From NCBI GenBank assembly GCA_900155495.1, contig FTLJ01000290.1:1-64000 (forward strand): a stretch of 64,000 bases of DNA, written 5' to 3'. This document shows, one piece after another, positions 34,118 to 44,466 of the stretch. Source of the DNA: Porogramme epimiltina (taxonomy: Eukaryota > Basidiomycota > Agaricomycetes > Polyporales > Polyporaceae). Each line of letters starts with the position of its first letter. Position 1 is the first letter of the stretch. Below the pieces are notes generated by a model. That model made no database searches and was not told the DNA's origin. It saw only the letters and a program-made list of their open reading frames with translations. The position numbers and the translations under genes were made by a program.

Positions 34118-35095
34118 TCACAGCCTAGGCCGAGACCCAAGCAGTGCTTCAAGCGACTTCGCAGTGCTCTCCGCTTCTTCTTTGATGAGTCGCGAGAAGT
34201 ACTTAAAATTTGGTGTGTTGGCGTCGCCTAGTGGTGACGGCAGTGTCAATGGCCGGTGCATCTCGACGATAACGGCCGAACGCGCGACGCACCGACAAGC
34301 TCAAATGCCGCGCTCTCGCTGGTTACGATCTGGGCGCCAGCTTGGCGCATGCGGGCCAGAGCAATGGAGGCTTCTAGGGGACGCGAGCTCGAGACGCCGT
34401 CGGCGAGAACGTGGACGTCGTATCCGAGTTGGAGCAGGTCGAGAGCCGACTGCTGGACGCAGACGTGGCACTGAGCCGATAAAGGGTAGACGATTGGTTA
34501 GTGGGTATTCCGAAGTGAGAGCATGCGACACGCGGCGGGACGCGCTGACCTCGATCCCGAAGAGGACTACGGACTTGAAGTCGTGCTTGCTGAGAAGCGC
34601 GGTCACGGGCGGTATCGCCATGGAAAACGCGGTCTTCTCGAACGTGCCGAGATGGAGACCTCCCAGCGGCGCGGTGTTGAGTTCGGGGACGGTGGACCCG
34701 AGGGCTGCCGGCGGCGTGCGCGCACGCGGTCAAAAGGGATGAGAATAGCTCGGGCCGCGCGTAGGCGATGCGCCCGCACCTCGGGGGTTCTGCTCGGTGA
34801 CCACGACGGGGACGTCGAGCATCTGTGGGGGACGGGCGCACGCGGTGAGCGGGGGCGACGCATGCGCGGTGCGCGCGGAGGACGGGCCTTAGCAAGCTTG
34901 AGCATCTTGCTGCCCGTCGCGACGACGTGGTCGAAGCCGTGGACGAGCGTGCCTGTTGATGGATTGCTGGAATCATGAGATGGGAACAGCGGAGGCGAAG
35001 ACCGACCGGCCGCGGCCACACGCACGGAACCGCGTCTGTATGTCGCAGACGAAGAAGACGGTGCGGCCTGGGACGAGCTTCACGACAGCGGCCAT
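34118..35095 (-). CDS. Isochorismatase-family hydrolase (ISOC1/2-like)
   Basis: Six exons: 35095-35026, 34952-34888, 34822-34780, 34704-34550, 34470-34293 and 34227-34118; 206 residues. The fold's landmarks are present: FFVCDIQTRF with the catalytic Asp, MLDVPVVVTEQNPRALGST, TAFSM, SVVLFGIECHVCVQQSALDL carrying the nucleophilic Cys region, YDVHVLADGVSSSRP and QIVTSESAAFELVGDA. It resembles animal ISOC2 and fungal homologues, hydrolases with poorly defined substrates, often mitochondrial or cytosolic. The second intron (34887-34823) has a GCCCGT donor; no GT nearby restores the frame, so it is a probable GC-AG intron. Divergent from the coiled-coil gene. Confidence 0.92.
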
Positions 35096-35632
35096 GGTTG
35101 TGGTTCAAGTCTATGTCGTGCGGAGGGGCGCGTCCCCGGGGCCTGCGGAGTTTGGCGGGGACGGGACGACTGGCCCGTGATTGGCGGAGCGTCTCGGAGA
35201 GCGCGACACGAGAGGAGCAGCGCTGGCTGGCCCGAGCTGGCCATGGGGAGGGCCAGGCAGCCCAGGCGTTCTGTGGCCAGCGGCGCAGGGCACTCGTGGC
35301 GTCGGCGGAGAACAGGCCGAGGGCGCCCGGGACTAACAAAAGAGACTGCGGCATCTCTCTCGACGTCTGGGGCGCGCGGACGGTGTTCCGAAATCGGAGA
35401 GGCAAGTGCCTGGCACGTCCCATAGCACGTGGGCGCTCGGCTGCTCCCGGTGGGAGTATTGGGAGGTCTGGTTGGAATCTGGTCGCTTGCCTCTTGCCAT
35501 CTCATCCTCCCCTTGGGTCCCCCGACTCTCCCTGGCTTGTGCCGTGGTCCTGCCCCTCCTTTGAACGCTCACATTCCGTCACGGAACAGTCTCTCCTTTC
35601 AGAAAATCAATAAAACAACAAATACAACTATC
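35096..35632. promoter_or_regulatory. Divergent promoter region, isochorismatase-like and coiled-coil genes
   Basis: 537 bp between divergent starts. An AT-rich segment with AATAAAACAACAAATACAAC lies just before the start at 35633, resembling a fungal 5' leader. No other signal seen. Confidence 0.45.
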
Positions 35633-38600
35633 ATGGACCACGATTCCCACTTTCAGGCCGGCGTCGACGCCGAACGGTTGAGGGTGCGTACCGAACGCCT
35701 ATCTTTTCCCGACGTAACTCACCTCGCCTCGTGTTCGCCTGCCTCGCTCGCTCCCTCTCGTGTCTACTGTCTACCAGATGAACGCTTTCACGTTTGGCAA
35801 ACCTATCTCGCCCTCGGGCGCAAACCCACCCCTCCGTCATTCGCGCTCCCATTCTCGCAACGGCTCAGTTTCTATGTCTCTTTCTCTCCCCACCCCTGTA
35901 TCTGCCACCGCTTCCGATTCCCCTCCCCAATCCCCCACACGCAACTCCATCGGCGGTGCGAAGCGCAACTCCCACCACCGTCGCCGCTCGTCCGTCTCCA
36001 CCCGGCGGGAATCGGCGGACTTGATGGGCGTCTCCCTCCCGAGTATTCCTCTCTCCAGCTCAGAAGACAACATCAACCTGGGAGACAAGGACTCAATTCG
36101 TCGTAGGGCTTTATGGGCGCTGGAGGGCAAGGAGACGGGCGGAAGTTTTTCTGTGGAGATTCCTGAGCTGGACGCGCCAGAAGTTTCAAAGCGCAGCAGC
36201 TTCGACTTTCGTATGTGCCCCATTAACTTTTATCTGTCCCCTGATTGAGATGAGATCCAGCGTCGAAGCCGTCGTTCCCCCCTGGCATGGGTGCGGGTTT
36301 CATTGGTAGCAAACGTGATTCCATCAAATTCATGGCCTCTACCCCCTCGAGCGAGCTGCTCGGCACGCTCGTCGAGGAAGAAGAGGAGGAGGAAGAGGAG
36401 GAGCCGGCGGAGGTTACCAGCCCTGTTCAGGTGACCTCCCCCACAACTACAGTTGCTCCGTCATCACCTCCCCCTCCCCGCCCCCGTCCCGCCAGCTTGA
36501 ACCTTCGGCCGCTCTCTCTTGCGTCGGTTAGCTCCGTTCAGGCCCCCGATGCGGAACTCCCCACCCCAAGCCCCACTCCTAGCCCTCGTCCTGGGCTTCG
36601 GTCTCTGACGCTTCCATCGTCCCAGAGCATCCATTCGGGGCTCAACAGCAACGCAGCGATGAACAAGCGCCAGTCTCTGATCCTCTCGTCCTCGCCGTCG
36701 GTCTCCACCAATCAGCTCGGTCGTCGCCCGGCCCTGAACCTGATGACCGATGGCGCTCAGCCCAACCGTCGGAGCAGCATTTCTTACGTGTCCAACAGCG
36801 AAGGCCAAGTGATGTCCGTGTACGGCCTCCCCACTCCGGAAATGACCCCCACATCTAGCACTCTTGACAGACGCCGTTCAACCTCGGTGTCCAGTTCTGG
36901 CAGCAGCATGGACCTAGGCCAACTTGGAGTCCAACGCGGCCGTCCTTTGTCCATCAGCGAGCAGCAGTTCTTGTTCCAGGCCCACGAGGCCCTCGTCCAG
37001 CGTTTCAATGATCTCGAAAAGGCGCTCGCGTTGATGAACTCGAGGTCGCGCCCTACCTCGCGTGCCTCTGATAGGTCGTCGGTTTCGTCGGCACCCTCAG
37101 AACCATCAGACGAGATGCTGCAGCTTATCGCGGACCTGAAGGCCGAACGCGACGAGCTCAAGAAGGATGTGGATGGCTGGCGTACCCGCGTAGCGGACCT
37201 CCAACACCAGATCGACCTCCATGCAAAGCGACTCGAAGTTGAGCGGCGCGACGCTTGGGTCGCTCGTCAGCGCGTCGGCCTCCTCGAGGTCGAGAAAACC
37301 TCGCTCGAGAAGACTGTCTCCGAGAAGACTGTGCAGGTGACCGAGGCCGAGGCTCGGTGCGATGTTGCGGACAAGAATCTCAAAAGTTCTCAACAAGACG
37401 TCGCCCGTCTCAACGCTGAAGTCGAACGCCTGCGCGGCGTTGACGACGAGTGTGCACGCCTTCGCGCCGAGCTTCTTGCGGAGAGGAAGGCACGCCAGGA
37501 CGTGGAGCGCGAGCTAGAGCACGCCGGCCTGCTGGACACCCCGCGCCCGTTCAACGCCACCGCCCAGCCTATCTCCAATGTCGCTCGCATCCATCGCGGC
37601 CTGGGCTTCCGTTCCATCGACTCCGAGAGCTCATTCACGGATGTCGACTCAGTGGACGACAACTACGGCCCAGAGCTCAAGGCTGTCGAGGAGGTTGATG
37701 AAGATGATGATACGACTGATGATGACGATGACGAACTTTCCCGGTACGAAGACGAGGAGGAGGATGATGAGTACGCGTTCCCAACGTCCTCGTCGTACAA
37801 CTCGGTGTTGGACTTTTCCCGTTCGGCAACCCCACGGCTGTCCACCAGCTCCGACGATAGTGCCCCTGCGCTCTCGATCAGCCGCTCCCCATCCGAGTCC
37901 CCCTCCCCGCTTCCGTCCCCTTCGGCCCCGACGCACGCGCATGCGCGCCATGCTTCCCTGTCCAAGGCATGGACGTTCCCCTCAGGTCCCGCTGCTGTCT
38001 CCGTGGACCGGTCCCCTGAAGAGATCGATCGCTTCTTCGGGTGCCTCGAGGATGTCGACAACTCGCCCCCTATTGACTCGAAGCTGCACTCGGTCGAGAG
38101 TCACAAGAACTTGTTCGCTCAAGCGCTTGCAGAGTACGACGACGATCTCCCTCCGTTTGTCCTCCCCTCGGATGTGGGTGAAATCGTTCTTTCGCCCGAG
38201 ATGGAGGCTCCGGAACGTTCCCTTGACGTTGTCGTCGAGGAAGATGAGGAGGAGGATGAGGAAACCGATGAGGAAGAGACCGAACTGGTCGACGACGAGA
38301 GCTACGATCACAACCACGAGTTCGTCGGGGAGGTCGACGAGGGTGGCATCAAGTTTACGTTCAGCCCACCACCCTCCTACTTCGTGGAATTCGAGTCCGA
38401 TGCTGACATGAGCACCCCGGATCTCACGATGTCGACCCCCGAGTCGTCAAACAAGTCTGGCTACGTCTTTGAGCCCATCGACGAAGACGAGAGCGACTCC
38501 AGCTTCACCTTCCCCCAGCTCAAGTCCCAGCGCAATAGCCCGTCTCCTTCAGGCATTCCCCGCCTCCGGTCCCCCTCCCCTTCTATGATCCCCGTCGCCT

Positions 38601-39368
38601 CCTCCCCGAAGTCATCGCCTCCTGCCCTCCGCCTTAACACGTCATCACCGTCATCTCCATCATTTTCCACCCCTCCCCGACGTGCCTCGACCACCCCCAC
38701 GTTCATCCCGCAACCCCGTGGCTCGCCTTCACCTTCGCCCAAGGTAGCGTCGTCCATCCCGCTGCCCTCGCGTGCACACACCTCCCCCCGCCCGAGCGCC
38801 ATTCCCGTTATGATGACCCCTCCTGGTTCCAGTAGGCTTCCCTACAGCGCTCATCTTTCGAGTATGTCGATGTCTAATTCTTTCATGCGTTCTGCTGTTT
38901 ACAGCCGACGCGGCTTATAGGTCTCCCTCGGTCACACCCCGCCCCTTTGCCGCGGCTCAGGATCTGAGGAGCCCCCCAGCTCCTCAGTCCCCGGCCGCTT
39001 CATCCCCGTCTCTGTCCTCGATCATGTCCCCCACCATCGCCGCAAGATTATCCTTCCAGACGCTCACGAACTATATCCCTGTCCCCTCCCTGCTTTGGTC
39101 TCCCCGCTCCGGCGGTGGAGACTTTGGCAATAGCAGCCCGACACCACCCACCCCGAGCTCTTCAGAAAATGCTCGTTCCTGCTCCCCGTTCGTGAGTGCG
39201 CCCGCGGTGGCCCGGCCAGAGAAAGCGAAGGAGCGAAGTTATGTCCCAAAGGAGAGGCAGCTTGAGAAGCTCAGGCTGCGTATGGATGCAGAACGAAAGA
39301 AGGGTCGCCCTGTTGTAGGCCTTGGTGTTGAAGTTGAGAAGATGCATGCCCCGGTGTTGGATATATAA
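35633..39368 (+). CDS. Large Ser/Pro-rich coiled-coil protein, unknown function
   Basis: Four exons: 35633-35683, 35778-36210, 36261-38831 and 38905-39368; 1172 residues. Start MDHDSHFQAGVDAERLRMNA. The N-terminal 350 residues are disordered, Ser/Pro/Arg-rich, with a run of ten Glu. A coiled coil of about 170 residues follows (from DEMLQLIADLKAERDELKKD to KARQDVERELEHAGLLD). Then come acidic clusters (DDDTTDDDDD; EEDEEEDEETDEEETE) and a long Ser/Pro tail with many SPSP/TSPRP sites. The end is again helical and basic (VPKERQLEKLRLRMDAERKK). The layout resembles cytoskeletal or polarity scaffolds that are heavily phosphorylated, but no named domain is seen, so no function is assigned. Confidence 0.85.
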
Positions 39369-40782
39369 CTTATTGGGTGCGTCATTCCCTGGACGTCTTC
39401 GAACACGGGCTCATGTCAAATTTAGCGTTTCGTTCTGTTCTCGCCACATATGCCCACGCCATTTTACGGACACTGCGTTGTTAGCTGTGTTACATATTTC
39501 CCATGTCCATACGACCCCCTCTCCCCTACGGACTGAACGTTTCACGTTTCCTCCCCCTCCCCCATCGCACGGACCCCCTTGTATCCCCCACCCTCTGAGC
39601 CGCTACCGACCCCCTCACCTGTGCTTCTACCCCACGTCCACGTCCGGTTCAGCTTCATGTGTCATACGTACTCCCTCAGAGCCTGTGGCTCTTTCTGGCG
39701 CTTCCCCGGCTACCCCGCGCGCGCGTCGCGTCACTCTCCTCGCGCAGCCTCGTTCTCCCGGCCGCCCGCTGTCGCACCGCGCGCGGGAGCGCGTGGGCGG
39801 CGCCCCTGTACCATTACCCTCTTTATTGTGTCTCCTCCGCACTTCCACCGTCTTCCCCACCCGCGTTGATTTCCTCGTACAGATCTATGGTCCGATGAAG
39901 TAGCCATACGCGTATACGACGACGTACGATGCAGATACGGCCCTCGTCGCGGCCTCTCGTTCTCTCCCTCTGTCCTGCTCGCTGCCCTGATCTCGCACGC
40001 CGAGCGGGCCCTGGCCGAGGGCCTGCCGTTTGCTCGCAGACGTCCTCGTGCGGCGCGCAGCGCGCCCGCACACGCGTACGGCTCGATTATGCTCTTCTTG
40101 TTTTGTTCCCCTCTCATGTCCAGTTATCTTGGTATGCCCTCATCGCTACTCGTTTTCCCGCTCACGCTGCGCAGTCTAAGCTCAGAGTTCCGTTCCGTGC
40201 TGTTTGAGTTCTCGTCCGGGGCGAGGTCATCAAGATTGCGAAGTGGTGAAGCTCAAGCTTACAGGGTCCGAATTTGAGAACTTTGAGCTTGGTAACGCCC
40301 CCTCGAGCTCGTAAAGCGTTTTCGTCACCATCCTTGGGTTTTAATTATGGCGCATCAACGCCTGTAGACGTCAAACCCAACATCGTGGGTCACCTGAAGA
40401 TACAGTTCTTGCTCACTGCCAACGTTCGGTCCAGACGGGGTCGGGTTGCGCGGAGAAGACGAAAGCTACCTACAATGATACATTACAGACGAGACCGATA
40501 TCTAATGAGGCAAAACAAGAGTGACGACATCCAAACATATACAGGCTCGAGGGTGGGCGGTGCGCATAAACGCGTATCCAGAGACCACAAGGGACGAGAG
40601 CGAGAAGTCTATGGGTGAGAGCGAGAGCGCAGCGATCAGCATAACAAAACTCAGAGGACAGTCCTCCCCCTCCCGTCGCGTAGTGGTGTCCGTCCCCTAC
40701 TCCCCCTCCGCAGTCATCCAATCCGATCCAACGCGGTCCAATCCGATCCAATCCAATCCAGGTCGACGCACGAAAAGCGTGC
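39369..40782. other. Convergent intergenic interval, 1.4 kb
   Basis: Lies between two genes that point at each other. GC-rich from 39600 to 40100 without a convincing frame. A short coding-like patch occurs at about 40229-40410 on the plus strand (VVKLKLTGSEFENFEL, then FNYGASTPVDVKPNIVGHL in another frame) and may be a gene relic. No RNA gene seen. Confidence 0.4.
40716..40760. repeat. Short imperfect tandem repeat (ATCCAATCCG-like)
   Basis: About 45 bp made of imperfect copies of a 5- or 10-bp unit (ATCCA/ATCCG), lying in the presumed 3' UTR of the CBM48 gene, just past its stop codon. Confidence 0.7.
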
Positions 40783-42308
40783 CTACGCAGACGCCTCCGC
40801 CTTCGGGTGCGCGTGCCCAAACACGTCCTTGAGCTTCCCGAAGATGCTCGAGCGGCGCTTCTCGCGCTGCGTGCCGCTCTTGAGGCGCCCCGAGAGCGTC
40901 TCCTTGCCGCTCCCCAACCCATTCTCCTTAGCGAGCCCGTTGGCGGGCTTCTCACCGAGCTCGGACGCGCTCGCAGACGGAGTGACGGCGGACTCGAGCG
41001 AGGAGCGCGCGCGCGAGTGGCGCGACGCGAACGACGGGAAGCGCATCTTCTTGGGCGAGGGCGACTTACCGCCCACGGTCGCGTACTTGACGTCGACGCC
41101 GTTCGTCGCGGGCTTCTCTGCGGGCTGCTCGACGGCGGGCTTCTCCGCGGGCGCGCTCGTGCCGTTAGCTGTGGGCTGTTCGGCGGCGGCGGCGGCGGCA
41201 GGGGAGGTGGTGCCGTTGGTCGCGGGCTTATCTTCGACGGGGGTGCCGTTGGTTGCAGGCTGCTCTTCGGCGGGCGTACCGTTCACTGCAGGCTTCTCTT
41301 CGGTGGCGGTGCCGTTAGCTGCGGGTTTCTCTTCAGCCGGGGCGACACCGTTAGTGGCAGGCTTCTCTTCCACAGGGGGGACCAGAGCGGGCGAAGGCGA
41401 GTGGGTCGAGGGCTGCTGTTCAGGAGGCGTCAGTGTAGAAGATTCGACCGGGAGCGTCTTGAGCTCAGAGACGTCGGCATGAGGCTCTGCGTTCAAACGG
41501 ACGATGGGCACCGGGATGATGGGGGCGACTGTGATCGGCTCCAGCGGTACCACAGCGGCCGCGACCTGTTCCTTCGCCACTTCGGGTTCTGGTGAAGCTG
41601 GTGCGGGCTCTGGTGCGGGCGCTGCAGCAGGCTCGATTGAAGCCTCGGGGGTGGGCGCGGATTCCGGTGCGGGGGCCTTGCGGGGAGCCGGGTCAACCCA
41701 GACAAGACCGAGCCTACAGTGAATGAACGCGCACCTCAACGACAGGCTTTTCCACGGGAGGCTGAGCAGGCACGGTGACTGCCGCCTGCTTCGCGGTCGC
41801 CACAAAGCCGTTCAACACGGTAGAGGTAGTCTGGGCTTCAGGCCCGGGTTTGGGTTTCTGCCAGGGGACTGAGGTCGGAGCTGGAGCCGGCGCGGGGGTG
41901 GGGGAAGGGCGCGCAGGCGCGCGAAGGACGTTGTTCAGGTTGCCCATCGGATCGAGCTCGGTGGGCTGGTCATCGGTCGTGGTCCATCTGCCATCGACGA
42001 TGTACTTGTATGCGATTTTGTCGCCCCATGGGACCTGCACCGTGCCCTGGAAGTGGCCGGACGGAGACCTGGAGAGGTAATGCGAACACGACCACTGCAG
42101 AGGTACGCGAAAGTTGTGAGACGGCGGAATGGATGGAAGGGCGGATGAAACGTACGCTGTCGAAGGAGCCAGTGACGATGACGTTGGAGGCGTCGGAATG
42201 CGGCCTGAACGTTAAAGGCGGTTAATCCTTAGGGCCCACGATCGAACATCGGCGGCGGCGGCGGGTGAGGACTCACCAGCGGAAGGTTGCCTGGTATGTC
42301 GCGGACAT
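40783..42308 (-). CDS. CBM48 (AMPK glycogen-binding-like) domain protein with degenerate repeats
   Basis: Four exons: 42308-42277, 42204-42156, 42094-41735 and 41676-40783; 444 residues. The N-terminal 90 residues are a CBM48/E-set domain: TYQATFRWPHSDASNVIVTG, SFDSWSC, GHFQGTVQVPWGDKIAYKYI and VDGRWTTTDDQPTELDPMGN. This is the arrangement of yeast Crp1/Mdg1 and of the AMPK beta glycogen-binding region. The rest is Pro/Ala-rich and disordered, with at least seven degenerate copies of an EEKPATNGT-like unit (about residues 270-350). A basic C-terminal block (REKRRSSIFGKLKDVFGHAH) may form an amphipathic helix. No transmembrane segment. The role of Crp1/Mdg1-type proteins is poorly known; yeast relatives bind cruciform DNA or affect pheromone signalling. 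The last intron acceptor was set at 41677 because a nearer AG would leave a 21-nt intron. Confidence 0.88.
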
Positions 42309-42838
42309 TATGAGTCGTATGGGTCGTTAAAAGAAAGACGTGAATGGGGGGAAAGGGGGGAGGTAGCGCTGCTAGCGCGACGAGCTGCGGGGTGCGATCA
42401 GTCAGCGCGGGGTGGGACAGGGGCGTAGAAGGCGAAACTGACCGTGGACGCTGTGCGCGACGATGAGAGGGGGGTGGTGGGCGGAGAGAAAGCGGGTCGG
42501 GGTCGGAGGAGGCTGATAAAGGGCGCGCGTGAGAGATAGGGAGGCGAGGACAGGCGAGGGTTGGGTTGGGTCAGGGATGCACCCGAGGGCCCGAGCCGCC
42601 ATTCAGTTCTCTGCACGCACGAGTCGGCCTCGGCGGCATTGCGCGTAGACGCACGCACGCGCGGCGAGGCGCCCGTCTTCTCCCCCTCCTCGTGGCCCTG
42701 ATCTGGACCCGTGCCCGACCGCGGTTAGGCCCAACCTCTCCCCGGACCCCTGCCCTGGCGAGCCTCGCGGCCTCCGAGCCTCCGTCGCGCCCCCTTCCGA
42801 GCCCCGTCGCCGCGACACCCCGCAGCCGTGCGCTTTCA
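42309..42838. promoter_or_regulatory. Divergent promoter region, CBM48 and methyltransferase genes
   Basis: 530 bp between divergent start codons, GC-rich near 42600-42830. No specific element recognised. Confidence 0.45.
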
Positions 42839-43998
42839 ATGCCGCTCGACCTCGCCCTCGAGGAGCACCTCGACGAGCTCGACCCCCTCCGCCACCTACG
42901 CGAGGACGCTGGCTCCGACGAGGACGGCTCGGAGATCATCGTCCCCGTCCAGCCGCCCTCCATCCGCAATCAAACCATCGAGCTCGCCTTCCCCGCCGTT
43001 GTCGGCGTTGGCGTACGTGCCCCCTCGCCCGTCACGATAAAACTGGCAGTCGACGCCTCGCCGGGATGCGGAGGCATCGCATGGCCTGCGGGCGAGGTTC
43101 GTGCCCGCGCGTTCTCCCATCTCCGTTTGGGACGCGACGAACCCTCGTGATATCAGGTCCTTGCTAGCTACATCACGCGGACAGGTCGGCTCGAGGGCAA
43201 GAACGTCCTTGAACTCGGAAGCGGGACGGGGCTCGTCGGCCTCGTCGCTGGCATGCTCGGAGCGTGTGTCTGGATAACGGACCAGGCGTGAGTGCTTCGC
43301 AATTCGCCCGTCGAGTCGAGCCTCAAACATCGTGCCAGCCCTCTTCTGCCAATAATGAAACAAAATGTTTTGCTAAATGGTTTACATCCTCAGGTCTCAG
43401 TTGCAGAGCTCAATTGGTTCGTGGTAGCACTCCTCAGGGACACTGCGTTTTATTGACGCTACTCGAAAAGGGGAGAACCTATACCAACAGACATACCGCA
43501 CCCAGATTTGATCCTAGCTGCCGATTGTGTCTACTTCGAACCGGCGTTCCCGCTTCTGGTCCAAACACTTGCAAACCTGGTTTCCGATCGCAAGACCGAA
43601 GTCCTATTTTGCTACAAGAAACGGAGAAAGGCGAGTCCGTTCATCGTTCTGACGACTATCTGTTAGCATCCTATTCCCAGCGACAAGGGCCTGGCAAGGG
43701 GAGGGAGCATTCTCCACCTCTTTCCAGGCTCTTCGGAGGCTTCTCATTTGTCTTCTGGGACTTCACAAGACTGATGGATGTTGGGGTCGTGACGATTGTC
43801 TCACGACGCGGTCCTTACTTCCGATAGTCGTCTGGTCGTTGTCTTTGCTACTGATTCGTAATGCTATTGGAGCAGGCCGATAAACGGTTCTTCAATCTAC
43901 TCAAGAAGGAGTTTACTTGGGAGGATGTTACTAACGACCCACAACGAGAAGTTTATTTGCGCGAAGCGATCTCCCTTCTACGCTTATATCGTAAATGA
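42839..43998 (+). CDS. Protein-lysine methyltransferase, METTL21/EFM6-like
   Basis: Five exons: 42839-43096, 43157-43287, 43339-43416, 43471-43630 and 43876-43998; 249 residues. Seven-beta-strand methyltransferase: PGCGGIAWPAGEVLASYI precedes motif I (NVLELGSGTGLVGLVAG). Then come ACVWITDQAPLLPIMKQN, LNWGEPIP and the motif LILAADCVYFEPAFPLL. The run CYKKRRKADKRFFNLLKKEF is characteristic of the EFM6/METTL21D branch. Such enzymes trimethylate lysines on elongation factors or AAA proteins; I infer EFM6-like, without certainty about substrate. The intron 43631-43875 is long (245 nt) and begins GCGAGT; using the GC donor joins KKRRK to ADKRFF perfectly. Confidence 0.9.
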
Positions 43999-44466
43999 AA
44001 GCCGTTGTTGATTACCGTGGTGTGTGCGTGTCGAAGCGCTCGATAAAGAACTGTAAGCCAAATTGTGTAGGTGAGAAATGTTAAAGCTGCCGCAGCTTCA
44101 ATCTACGGTATTGTCCCATAGGACCGTTATAGTGTTGCCAAAGCTATCAATAACTTGGTAAGTTTAGCTCTTTCCTGGCCCGATCGCCGAGTCTGACAGC
44201 TTCTCATCATTGAAAGACGTCTTCTTTTCCCATAGGGCTGTTGTTTAATCTCAGTGCCCGCTGGTAGCAGGGGCGGAGAACAAACCTCGGAGAGTGTAGC
44301 GTCAGGTGACGGCCTGCTATATCCAGCCGGAGTGCCGTACCTCCTTTGCGTCCCGCTCTAATATACCCACTCTCAACGCACACATCTTCTCACACACCCT
44401 TCTTCACCTGTCATCAGTCAAGCCTGAGCCAAGCTCGAGCTCCAAGTGGCGGCGAATAGTGATAAG
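43999..44466. promoter_or_regulatory. Upstream region of LEU1 copy A
   Basis: 468 bp holding the methyltransferase 3' end and the copy A promoter. A block at 44301-44342 is shared with the copy B promoter and is listed separately. Confidence 0.5.
44301..44342 (+). promoter_or_regulatory. Promoter block shared by both LEU1 copies (copy A)
   Basis: Reads GTCAGGTGACG, then CTGCTAT, then GCCGGAGTGCCGTACCT, about 165 bp before the start codon. The same three pieces recur in order before copy B. The last piece is a direct repeat CCG-N5-CCG, of the kind bound by Zn2Cys6 factors. The known yeast Leu3 site is CCGGNNCCGG, so the match is only partial. Confidence 0.45.

Noticed and set aside
34374..35423. 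A 349-codon open frame on the minus strand
   Set aside because: It overlaps the isochorismatase-like exons in the wrong frame, is Arg/Ser-rich as expected of a GC-rich shadow, and has no conserved motif.
40807..41595. A repetitive 262-codon plus-strand frame
   Set aside because: It is the antisense reading of the EEKPATNG repeat region of the CBM48 gene.
41714..41805. A 21-nt intron in the CBM48 gene
   Set aside because: Too short for splicing; moving the acceptor to 41677 gives a normal 58-nt intron in phase.
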